Of a stretch of 64,000 nucleotides of DNA, positions 31,822 through 39,768 are shown piece after piece. Both the position numbers and the translations under genes were made by a program. Origin of the DNA: Acaryochloris sp. CCMEE 5410 (lineage in GTDB: Bacteria; Cyanobacteriota; Cyanobacteriia; Thermosynechococcales; Thermosynechococcaceae); assembly GCF_000238775.2 (NCBI RefSeq), contig NZ_AFEJ02000001.1:558001-622000 (forward strand). Reading direction: 5' to 3'. The notes below the pieces were generated by a model. That model saw nothing but the letters and a program-made list of their open reading frames with translations, was not told where the DNA came from and did not search any database. The stretch's first letter is position 1. Every line of letters starts with the position of its first letter.

Positions 31822-32169
31822 ATCTCATCCCTTAACTGATCATGATCACAGAATATCGAGCGGTGGCCCCCAACAATAGCGATTTGAAGAAATTAACTGT
31901 TTCGCTGGTTGAATCAGGCGGTTGGAAACCCATCCAGAATGCAATTTAAAACTAACGTTTGGTGCTTCAAGGAGCAGAACTGCCATAATATCTATCCCGA
32001 CTGGATAAATCAACTGCAACCGATACAGAACCTGCGGCCATGCAAGGCCAGTTTTTGATACGCTATGGTTGCTTCAGTGTTCTGGACGTTTGAGGGATGG
32101 TCCTCAATTGATGTTTCTAACCTTAGAAACTTCCCTGTGACTGCATCTTTAAAAGTGAGGAGTGAAACT
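31822..32169. promoter_or_regulatory. Divergent control region with palindrome TGATCATGATCA
   Basis: This 348-base gap between the GT4 gene and hpnJ holds a perfect 12-base palindrome TGATCATGATCA at 31838-31849, 17 bases from the GT4 start. It may be an operator or a cluster of GATC sites. An open frame from 32065 into hpnJ lacks family homology before the GTG at 32170. Confidence 0.4.
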
Positions 32170-33606
32170 GTGCAGAAAACCTTATTTTTGAGTCCCCCCT
32201 CTTTTGATGGATTTGACGGGGGTGCTGGCGCTCGGTATCAAGCCAAACGCGAAATTACTTCCTTTTGGTATCCCACCTGGCTAGCCCAGCCTGCAGCCTT
32301 AGTGCCGGGGAGTAAGCTGATTGATGCCCCACCCCATGAACAAACCGTCGAGGATGTGCTTAAGGTCGCCAAAGATTATGACTTGGTGATTATGCACACC
32401 AGCACGCCTTCCCTCGCCAATGATGTCAAATGTGCGGAAGCGATTAAGGCCCAGAAGCCGGGTACTCAGGTGGGTTTTATTGGTGCCCACGTTGCCGTTT
32501 TACCCGAAGAAACCCTGCGGGATAACCCCATTATTGATTTTGTTTGTCGCAACGAATTTGACTATACCTGCAAAGATGTGGCCGAAGGCCTACCTCTATC
32601 AGAGATCAAGGGGCTTAGCTATCGCGACGCAGAGAATCAAATTCAACACAATCCCGAGCGGGACCTGATCCACGACTGGGACGCCATGCCCAGCGTCTTG
32701 CCCGTTTATGCTCGCGATTTGGATATCAAAAAGTATTTTATTGGCTATCTTCTCCATCCCTATATTTCCTTTTATACCGGGCGGGGCTGTCCCGCTAAGT
32801 GCTCCTTTTGTTTGTGGCCCCAAACCATTGGTGGTCATAATTACCGCGCTAAAAGCCCCGAGGCCGTGGGCAAAGAAATGGAGCAGGCCAAGTACCTGTT
32901 TGGGGATACGGTGCGGGAATATATGTTTGATGACGATACGTTCACGATTGATAAACCTCGTGCGATCGCAATTAGTGAACATCTCAAACGTCTCAAACTC
33001 ACCTGGAGCTGCAATGCTCGGGCCAACCTGGATTACGACACCCTCAAACAGTTACGGGATAACGGACTCCGCCTATTGTTAGTGGGGTTTGAATCGGGCA
33101 ACCAGCAAATTCTAGACGGCATCAATAAGGGCATCAAACTGGAAGTGGCCCGGAAGTTTATGGCTAACTGTCGCAAACTCGGTATCACCGTCCACGGCAC
33201 CTTTATTATTGGCCTTCCTAACGAAAGCCAGGAAACCATTGAGGAAACGATTCGGTTTGCCTGTGAGGTGAATCCCCATACCATTCAGGTTTCGATTGCG
33301 GCCCCCTATCCCGGCACGGCCCTTTACGCCCAGGCCAAAGAGAACAACTGGTTTAGCGATACCTCTCTACTTGCAGATTCAGGGATTCAAACTTCCACCT
33401 TGGCCTATCCCAATCTTTCTAGTGCCGCCATTGAGGATGCCGTCGAGCGCATGTATCGCCGCTTCTACTTCCGGCCCCAAGCGATTATTCCGATTGTGGG
33501 TGAGATGCTGGGAGACCCACAAATGTTGGTTCGCCGTCTGCGGGAAGGTCGTGAGTTTTTTGCCTATTTGAAGGAGCGGCAAACTGAGGCGGCTGCTAAA
33601 GCTTGA
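32170..33606 (+). CDS. hpnJ: Hopanoid-associated radical SAM protein HpnJ
   Basis: The protein starts at GTG 32170 (QKTLFLSPPSFDGFDGGAGA) after a GAGGAG site, and has 478 residues. An N-terminal B12-binding-like domain precedes the radical SAM motif YTGRGCPAKCSFCLWPQTIG (CxxxCxxC). HpnJ acts late in bacteriohopanetetrol cyclitol ether synthesis, where the added hexosamine becomes a cyclitol. hpnK and hpnI lie in the same direction downstream, which supports the pathway. Three cysteines are intact. An upstream start at 32065 would add 35 residues with no family support. Confidence 0.92.
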   Translation: MQKTLFLSPPSFDGFDGGAGARYQAKREITSFWYPTWLAQPAALVPGSKLIDAPPHEQTVEDVLKVAKDYDLVIMHTSTPSLANDVKCAEAIKAQKPGTQVGFIGAHVAVLPEETLRDNPIIDFVCRNEFDYTCKDVAEGLPLSEIKGLSYRDAENQIQHNPERDLIHDWDAMPSVLPVYARDLDIKKYFIGYLLHPYISFYTGRGCPAKCSFCLWPQTIGGHNYRAKSPEAVGKEMEQAKYLFGDTVREYMFDDDTFTIDKPRAIAISEHLKRLKLTWSCNARANLDYDTLKQLRDNGLRLLLVGFESGNQQILDGINKGIKLEVARKFMANCRKLGITVHGTFIIGLPNESQETIEETIRFACEVNPHTIQVSIAAPYPGTALYAQAKENNWFSDTSLLADSGIQTSTLAYPNLSSAAIEDAVERMYRRFYFRPQAIIPIVGEMLGDPQMLVRRLREGREFFAYLKERQTEAAAKA

Positions 33607-33753
33607 GGCCATAAAGGATCGCCTAACGGTTTGAGTGGCCGATGTAAACCCACCTTACCCCTCCCAGGAGGGGATAGTCGGTGGATAGGGAGAGAGGAAA
33701 TTCACTATTTTTTAGGAAATCGTTCAATAAATCTTGAGTAAATTTGGGGGGAT

Positions 33754-34623
33754 ATGCAAGTGATGATCAAACTGGGCAGCAGGGACCATAAACAACTGTT
33801 CTGTCGTAGCTTTTTAGACACCTATTTGGACTACGAGCCAGAAAACTTACCCTGGCCGGATCTCGATCCCGTTTCCTTGGAGCGCTTACGCGGGATTCCC
33901 TTTTGGCGGGAAGCCCTCCTAACGGAAAGTGAAGCCGGGGTGATGGTCAGTGCCTTTGCCGAAACCATTACGGACCCCCTGATTAAAGAAGCCGTTGCGC
34001 TTCAGGGCCGAGAAGAGCATCGCCATGCCCGCTTATTGCGGCATCTGATTAAGAGGTATGACATTGAAATGTCCCCTCTCCCCGAGATTACCGTTCCCGA
34101 TCAGATTGAAACGGCCTTTACGGATTTTGGTTTTGGCGAATGCCTGGATTCTTACTTTGCCTTTGGCATGTTTGATTTAGCTCGCCAAGCCCAGTACATG
34201 CCAGAGAGCATCTTTAAGATTTTCGATCCGATTTTGGATGAAGAAGCTCGCCATATTGTCTTCTTCGTCAACTGGGTAACCTACCTACATATTCAGCAGG
34301 GCTGGAACTTGGAAGGATTGCGCAGTTTTAGAGCCTTCTGGCATTACGGCAAGGCATTAAAGACTTTAATTCAAGCCTTTGGCGGCAGTGCCGCAGACCA
34401 GGAAGGCAAGCCCTTTACGGCTTCTGAGGCAGGGCATTTTATGGATGATTTGACGGCCAATCAGTTCTTTAGGACTTGCTTGGATGCCAACCACCAACGG
34501 ATGCAACGGTTTGATAAGCAGCTTTTACAGCCCCTATTAATGCCTCGGTTATCCAAATTGGCCTTGACCTGCCTGCGATTATGGCCCAGCCGTGATCCGG
34601 TTCCGTCGGTCCAGAGAGGCTAG
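33754..34623 (+). CDS. Ferritin-like protein in the hopanoid cluster
   Basis: The 289-residue protein is mostly helical and has two diiron-type E/ExxH patterns: TESEAGVMVSAFAET followed by QGREEHRHARLL, and later LDEEARHIVFFVNW. These are typical of a ferritin-like four-helix fold that could hold a diiron oxygenase centre. There is no signal peptide. It lies between hpnJ and hpnK, with ATG 33754 after GGGGGGAT. It might oxidise a hopanoid or its sugar, but no such step is assigned to this family in the standard pathway. Its operon place makes this a candidate unassigned tailoring enzyme. Confidence 0.75.
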   Translation: MQVMIKLGSRDHKQLFCRSFLDTYLDYEPENLPWPDLDPVSLERLRGIPFWREALLTESEAGVMVSAFAETITDPLIKEAVALQGREEHRHARLLRHLIKRYDIEMSPLPEITVPDQIETAFTDFGFGECLDSYFAFGMFDLARQAQYMPESIFKIFDPILDEEARHIVFFVNWVTYLHIQQGWNLEGLRSFRAFWHYGKALKTLIQAFGGSAADQEGKPFTASEAGHFMDDLTANQFFRTCLDANHQRMQRFDKQLLQPLLMPRLSKLALTCLRLWPSRDPVPSVQRG

Positions 34624-34653
34624 GATGCCCAGGTGGATAAGGGGCAGACAACC

Positions 34654-35529
34654 ATGACTGGCCGACGGTATGTAATCGTCAATGGTGATGATTTTGGGTT
34701 TTCCCACGGGGTGAATGAAGGGATTATTCAAGCCCATACCCACGGCATTCTCACCAGTACCAGTCTGATGGTGACGGGGGACGCAGTTGACGAAGCGGTT
34801 GACTTGGCTAAACACCATCCAAGTCTGGGGGTGGGTCTGCATGTGGTGTTGGGCTGCGGCAAAGCAGCACTGCCTCCTGAGCAAATTCCCCATTTGGTGG
34901 ATGAGCAGGGTCGGTTCCCGGATAATCCGGCCCAGGCGGGCTGGCGATACTACTTCAATCAGGCGGCTCGCCGAGAACTGCACCAGGAAATTGAAGCCCA
35001 ACTCCAGCGCTTTTTAGCAACGGGTCTGCCCCTTTCCCATGTGGATGGACATTTACACCACCATGCGAATCCTGCTGTCCTGGAGGTCTTGTTGGCTTTA
35101 GCTCCGAAATACAATATCCCCGTTATCCGGCTTCCCCATGAGGAGTTGACCTATACCTTAAAGGCAGATTTCCAGGGCTGGCTAGCGAAGGGATTGGGTT
35201 GGTCCGTGTTTAGCCTGCTGCGTCGCCATGGAGAGAAGGTGTTATCGGGTCAGGGGATACGGTATGCTGAGCGGGTCTACGGGCTTTTGCAATCTGGCGC
35301 TGTCACGGAGTCCTATTTGCTGGGATTAATTCCCCAAATTCAGGCCAATGTTGTGGAGCTGTATGCCCATCCTGCGATCGCATATCCCCATGAACCGATC
35401 AATGGCCCTGAGGGAGCGGGAGAGCGGGAATTGTCAGCCTTGCTCAGCCAGTCGGTCAAAGACCAGTTGCAAGCCAGTGGATTTCAACTCACTAATTTTC
35501 CTGAACTGATTGCTTCAGCCGCATTTTGA
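34654..35529 (+). CDS. hpnK: Hopanoid-associated deacetylase HpnK (YdjC/ChbG family)
   Basis: The start at ATG 34654 follows AAGGGG; a GTG at 34633 would add seven residues. The protein has the YdjC metal motifs: VIVNGDDFGFSHG at the start and LSHVDGHLHHHANP in the middle, and the final HPAIAYPHE. HpnK removes the acetyl group from the GlcNAc attached to bacteriohopanetetrol by HpnI. hpnJ upstream and hpnI downstream complete the set. It overlaps the transporter gene by 4 bases (TTGA), so translation is coupled. All metal ligands are intact. Confidence 0.92.
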   Translation: MTGRRYVIVNGDDFGFSHGVNEGIIQAHTHGILTSTSLMVTGDAVDEAVDLAKHHPSLGVGLHVVLGCGKAALPPEQIPHLVDEQGRFPDNPAQAGWRYYFNQAARRELHQEIEAQLQRFLATGLPLSHVDGHLHHHANPAVLEVLLALAPKYNIPVIRLPHEELTYTLKADFQGWLAKGLGWSVFSLLRRHGEKVLSGQGIRYAERVYGLLQSGAVTESYLLGLIPQIQANVVELYAHPAIAYPHEPINGPEGAGERELSALLSQSVKDQLQASGFQLTNFPELIASAAF

Positions 35530-36359
35530 TCAATTTTCTGCTTATCTTCCTGCTGATCTCTACTCAAGTACTCGGTGATATTTGGCTGAGTCGGGGGATG
35601 AAAGTCTTCGGTGAGATCACGTCATTTCATCCGGATGCCCTAGGGCAGTTAGTCGGCTATTTATTCACAAGCCCTTGGATTGGCTTGGGAGTCGTCACTC
35701 TTACGGTCTCCATGCTGATTTATCTCGTATCCCTGACCCGACTGGATATGAGCTTTGTGCTACCGATGCATGCCTTTAGCTATGTGCTCAATGCCTTGAT
35801 GGCTTGGCTCATTTTGAAGGAGCCAGTCTCTTTAGCCCGTTGGTTGGCGGCAATTTTTATCTCCTTGGGCGTGTTTATTGTGGGTTGGAGTAAGCGAATA
35901 GACGATCGCAAGGCTCAGCTGCAGAAAGACACTGATCCGAATATGAAGTCCTCTTGGATGCTGCTGCTGCCCTTAAGTTTTTACTTGCCTAAGATGTGGT
36001 TAGGGGTATTGGTGCTAGTCTTGGCAGACTGTACGGCGGATATCTTAGTGGCCCGTGGCGTCAAGAAAATTGGCAAATTTTCAGCTCGCTCTTTGACTTC
36101 CATTTTGCAGTGGCTAAAAAGTGTATTTGTGAATCCAGGGGTACTGATCGGGGTGGCAAGCTATACGGTTTCGTTTTTGATGTTTATTTCCCTCTTGAGC
36201 TGGGCTGATATTAGCTTGGTTCGCCCGGCTACCGGCTTGGGTTACATTATCAATCTCTGTGGTGCCCACTTTATTCTGAAGGAGCATATTTCTCCGGGAC
36301 GGTTAGCTGGCATTATTGTCATTGGTTGGGGTGTGGGCATTATTTCTTTAACGGGTTAG
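35526..36359 (+). CDS. EamA/DMT-type 9-10 helix membrane protein in the hopanoid operon
   Basis: The protein has two repeats of an EamA-like half: VTLTVSMLIYLVSLTRLDMS and later SYTVSFLMFISLLSWADISL, each with a WLILKEP- or HFILKEH-type end. It starts at TTG 35526, overlapping the hpnK stop. It has about nine to ten membrane helices and a basic loop near residue 120. Such proteins export or flip small molecules or lipid-linked sugars. Its place between hpnK and hpnI suggests transport of a hopanoid or its precursor across the membrane. A similar gene is not part of the core described set, so the assignment is inferred. Confidence 0.8.
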   Translation: MINFLLIFLLISTQVLGDIWLSRGMKVFGEITSFHPDALGQLVGYLFTSPWIGLGVVTLTVSMLIYLVSLTRLDMSFVLPMHAFSYVLNALMAWLILKEPVSLARWLAAIFISLGVFIVGWSKRIDDRKAQLQKDTDPNMKSSWMLLLPLSFYLPKMWLGVLVLVLADCTADILVARGVKKIGKFSARSLTSILQWLKSVFVNPGVLIGVASYTVSFLMFISLLSWADISLVRPATGLGYIINLCGAHFILKEHISPGRLAGIIVIGWGVGIISLTG

Positions 36360-36382
36360 GCCCCTGTTTCCATGTTGGGTGT

Positions 36383-37534
36383 ATGACTGCTTATCTTCCT
36401 TGGCTGATCTTTCCGTTTTGCTGCACGGCGGTACTGTACTACTGCTATGCCATTTATGCGACGGTCGATTTTTTCCATCAAGACCATCGGGTTGATCCTG
36501 ACTTTCATCCTCCGGTGACCATCCTCAAACCCCTATGTGGTGTGGATGTGAATACCTATGAGAATTTGGCCTCCTTTTGCCATCAGGATTATGCCCAGTA
36601 TCAAGTCATCTTTAGTGTGCGCGAGGCGACGGACCCCTGTCTCCAGGTTGTAGAGCAGCTCATCCAAGCATTTCCTGAAGTGGATATTGAATTGGTGGTG
36701 TGCGATCTCACCATTGGTACCAACCTGAAAGTCAGCAACCTAGCCAATGGGGTAAAGAAGGCCAAACATGACGTAATTGTGCTGGCCGACTGCGACATTT
36801 TGGTCCAACCTGATTATTTACAGCAAATTGTTCAGCCCCTAGCAAACCCTGAAGTGGGCGTGGTAACTTGCCTCTATAATTCTTGGGCCAAGGGGTGGTT
36901 GGCGGGGTTTGAAGCCTTGGGGATTGCCACCCGCAACCATGCCAATGTTTTAGCAGCCCATAAGCTAGAAGGGATGCATTTTGCCTTTGGCTCCACTATT
37001 GTGATTCGGCAAGCGGCCTTAGCCAAGATTGGAGGTTTTGCGGCCTTAGCCGATCACTTGGCTGATGATTTCCATATGGGCAATTTGCCCACTCAAGTGG
37101 GCTATCAGGTTGTTTTGTCCCCCTATATTGTGGAACATCAACTGGCGACCACAAATTTATCTGAGTTCTTTCATCGACAAGCTCGGTGGGCTCGGTGTGT
37201 CCGCGTAGAGCGTTTTTGGGGCTACGTGGGGTTGCTGTTCACCTTCGGCACCACAAGCGGAATCTTTTTTTTGCTGGCAACTCAAGGGTCCATGTTGGGG
37301 TGGTCTGTACTGGTCGTTATGCTAGCCAGCCGCTGGATAATGGCTTGGGTGATTGCGATTTACTATCTTCATGATCGGGTGGCTCAGAGACTATGGTGGT
37401 TGGTCCCCCTTCGGGACTTGATCAACTTTGCCATTTGGGGCTATGGAATGGTGGGAACGACGGTGGAATGGCGTGGATATCGGTATAAGCTGCGCAAAAA
37501 TGGCAAGCTTACCCAAATTATCTCCACTGGGTAG
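36383..37534 (+). CDS. hpnI: Hopanoid-associated glycosyltransferase HpnI
   Basis: The start is at ATG 36383, 24 bases after the transporter stop. The protein has an N-terminal membrane helix (LPWLIFPFCCTAVLYYC), the GT2 (ceramide glucosyltransferase-like) fold with PPVTILKPLCGVD, DVIVLADCDILVQ (DxD-type), HLADDFHMGN, and the RQARWARCVRVERF acceptor motif (Q-x-x-R-W type). Two or more helices follow in the C-terminal half. HpnI adds GlcNAc to bacteriohopanetetrol. With HpnK and HpnJ it completes the cyclitol ether branch. A strong hairpin follows at 37582, which probably ends the operon. Confidence 0.92.
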   Translation: MTAYLPWLIFPFCCTAVLYYCYAIYATVDFFHQDHRVDPDFHPPVTILKPLCGVDVNTYENLASFCHQDYAQYQVIFSVREATDPCLQVVEQLIQAFPEVDIELVVCDLTIGTNLKVSNLANGVKKAKHDVIVLADCDILVQPDYLQQIVQPLANPEVGVVTCLYNSWAKGWLAGFEALGIATRNHANVLAAHKLEGMHFAFGSTIVIRQAALAKIGGFAALADHLADDFHMGNLPTQVGYQVVLSPYIVEHQLATTNLSEFFHRQARWARCVRVERFWGYVGLLFTFGTTSGIFFLLATQGSMLGWSVLVVMLASRWIMAWVIAIYYLHDRVAQRLWWLVPLRDLINFAIWGYGMVGTTVEWRGYRYKLRKNGKLTQIISTG

Positions 37535-37581
37535 TGTTTTCTGGCTTTTTTATTGCCTGGCAATTCAACGATAAAACAAAC

Positions 37582-37608
37582 CCCTGCTAGCTATCAAAAC
37601 TAGCAGGG
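37582..37608. terminator. Bidirectional hairpin after hpnI
   Basis: CCCTGCTAG (37582-37590) and CTAGCAGGG (37600-37608) form a perfect 9-bp stem around CTATCAAAA. It lies 48 bases after the hpnI stop and 52 bases after the small leftward gene's stop. The A-rich flank on its left would give T runs for the minus strand. Confidence 0.7.
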
Positions 37609-37659
37609 TACTTTAATCTACGGGTGATCAATAAGCGCTTTTACGCGTACTGAGAAGCA

Positions 37660-37800
37660 TTAATTCGGTCGAGTGACTTGAATATTTGATTGCACAGGAT
37701 ATTGGGCATTTTGGTTGGAATTAAAGACGTTAAAGACCAAAACAAGACAATAAGCAAAAATTAGCGTTAATTCAATGGTTACCAGTTTCCAGATTTGCAT
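37660..37800 (-). CDS. Single-helix membrane microprotein, 46 residues
   Basis: The ATG at 37800 has GGGGGG 4 bases upstream, an unusually strong ribosome site. The peptide starts MQIWKLVTIELTLIFAYCLV, a single membrane helix, and has a polar C-terminus ending VTRPN. It has no recognised family. The hairpin at 37582-37608 follows it, as expected of a terminator. It is too short for usual gene calling, but site, helix and terminator support it. Confidence 0.6.
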   Translation of the reverse strand: MQIWKLVTIELTLIFAYCLVLVFNVFNSNQNAQYPVQSNIQVTRPN

Positions 37801-38607
37801 TTTCCCCCCTAAAAAAGACAAGGTTTAGACAAGATTTATCTAGGATAACGCATATAAAAAAAACAATGATTATTAAAATCTTAAAAAAGGAATAGTGTAT
37901 CAGTTAATACAATTTTTATTATTCCAGAAGCAATATCTAGTAATGCTTTTATGCGTTTATCCCTGATAATAGAAAATTGCAATATTAGTCTTTTTTGGTA
38001 GAATAAAAACAATATCAACTGCTTATTTCACCTAGAAGAAAGGCGCAAATAAAAAAGATGGCTTGACCAAGTAGCGATAGTATTAGATCTTTTCTGAAAT
38101 TCGTGTGTAATTGTTTTAATTTTGTTAAATATATTAATGTTTGGCCCTAATTAAGTAAAAAGAGTATTCCCATTTTTAGCTGATCTTGATCAAACACCTC
38201 CCTTGATCCAGAAGATGCACGATGAGAATTACCTAGGGATCCTCTCAGGCATTACCTTTGAGGCTTGTTAGTTCAGGAACACAAGATATTAATGGCCAAG
38301 CCAGGAGCATTTGGATTACGGAAAGGCAGATGTTTGCAGAGAAATCCAAGGTCGGAGAGGTACTCAGATATTCCTGATTGTGGTTGTTAATCACTCAAAA
38401 TAGTGCGGTTATGAGCCCTCTTCTCAAGAAGACCAACCACCATAAACAATATTTGGTGCTTTTACAGGGAAAAGAGCTGAGACTAAGCAGCTATAGAATT
38501 GAAAATGTTTAGAACCGAAGATTTAAGCTAATTTGCAGCAGTCAAGGAGCCTAGTTGATGTTTCGTTAACCTAAATCTTGAAACTTGGATGATGAACTGA
38601 GATGATT
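37801..38607. other. AT-rich gap without a recognisable gene
   Basis: About 800 bases between the microprotein and the next small membrane protein gene. No ORF of note, tRNA or strong hairpin was seen on either strand. Runs of A and T near 37850-38000 may be the microprotein's promoter area. Confidence 0.5.
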
Positions 38608-38859
38608 TTAAAAGATTGAAGAGAAATGGGAGACAACCATAAGGGGCAGGTTAGAGACCTGAGCAGAAACGGATTCTCCACCCGTTATATATCCCATGCA
38701 ACCATCCATTAGCATATAAACTGCTACGAGGCCGATTGCAGACACAGCGACGAGTACCCCCGCAAAGATGAGAGACTTCTCACTGGAGTGGTGAGCCGTC
38801 TTCATTAATTGCAAGGACCACATCACAAGTCCAATAGCACCGACAAGCAGAATAATCAT
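38608..38859 (-). CDS. Small two-helix membrane protein
   Basis: The 83 residues contain two hydrophobic helices (IILLVGAIGLVMWSLQLM and IFAGVLVAVSAIGLVAVYML) with a histidine-rich turn HHSSEKS between them, and a polar tail. No family is recognised. It lies upstream of a large AT-rich gap and downstream of hisF in the same direction, with 72 bases between. It may be a cyanobacterial membrane microprotein. Codon use is normal, and the ATG at 38859 is the only good start. Confidence 0.65.
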   Translation of the reverse strand: MIILLVGAIGLVMWSLQLMKTAHHSSEKSLIFAGVLVAVSAIGLVAVYMLMDGCMGYITGGESVSAQVSNLPLMVVSHFSSIF

Positions 38860-38931
38860 AACTTTACTAATTTTAATAAAATTAAAGACTAATCCACCAC
38901 AAATCTGTGATTTTACAGTTTGATTTAAGAA

Positions 38932-39699
38932 TTAAGACAGGCGGATCGGAACTCTGTGATCCTGCAAATGAGTTTTTATTTCAGCAATAGAGAGCTGCCC
39001 GTAGTGCAGTAGGGATGCTAGCAAAGCCGCTTCAGCCTTACCGTCTGTCAAGGCTTCCCGAATATGATCACAGGTGCCCGCGCCACCAGACGCGATTACG
39101 GGGATCTCGACTTGTTCGGCAATGGTGCGAGTCAGTTCCAGGTCATACCCGGCTTGGGTGCCATCACCATCCATACTGGTGACTAAGAGTTCTCCTGCAC
39201 CGCGCTCTTCCATTTCCTTCGCCCATGCAATCGCATCTAAACCTGTGTTATCGCGACCGCCACGCACAAAGACATCCCAGCCGGAATTGCCGTCCCCACG
39301 CCTACGGGCATCTATGGCCACGACAATGCATTGCCGACCAAATCGTTCGCTAGCCTGGTTTACAAAGTCGGGATTACGGACGGCGAAAGAGTTTAAGCTG
39401 ACTTTATCGGCTCCAGCTCGTAACAGCTTTTTAATCGTGTCTAAGGATTGGATCCCACCGCCTACGGTCAGGGGAATAAAGACGGCTTCGGCAGTCCGGT
39501 ACACCACATCAAAGATAATGTTGCGATCTTCATGGGTGGCGGTGATGTCTAGGAACACTAACTCATCGGCTCCAGCCTCGTTATATATTTGGGCGAGTTC
39601 AACCGGATCTCCAGCATCCTTTAGGTTGACGAAATTCACCCCTTTAACGACTCGTCCAGCTTTAACGTCTAAACAAGGCAAAATTCGCTTGGCTAGCAT
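38932..39699 (-). CDS. hisF: Imidazole glycerol phosphate synthase cyclase subunit HisF
   Basis: The 255 residues are a standard His[20 protein letters not shown] at the start with the catalytic Asp at residue 11, [23 protein letters not shown], the second aspartate in [13 protein letters not shown], and [11 protein letters not shown]. It closes the imidazole ring using ammonia from HisH and releases AICAR, which PurH (53.7 kb) then uses. Length is normal. No other his gene is nearby, as is usual in cyanobacteria with scattered his genes. Confidence 0.97.
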   Translation of the reverse strand: MLAKRILPCLDVKAGRVVKGVNFVNLKDAGDPVELAQIYNEAGADELVFLDITATHEDRNIIFDVVYRTAEAVFIPLTVGGGIQSLDTIKKLLRAGADKVSLNSFAVRNPDFVNQASERFGRQCIVVAIDARRRGDGNSGWDVFVRGGRDNTGLDAIAWAKEMEERGAGELLVTSMDGDGTQAGYDLELTRTIAEQVEIPVIASGGAGTCDHIREALTDGKAEAALLASLLHYGQLSIAEIKTHLQDHRVPIRLS

Positions 39700-39768
39700 G
39701 GCTCATACTCTTGCAACGGGATAGGGCAGGAGTGTTCGGTGGACATCCTGGCCAAGTATTATCCTAAG

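Noticed and set aside
32065-32169. 35-codon extension of hpnJ
   Set aside because: It has no ribosome site and no similarity to HpnJ. The GTG at 32170 has GAGGAG in good position.
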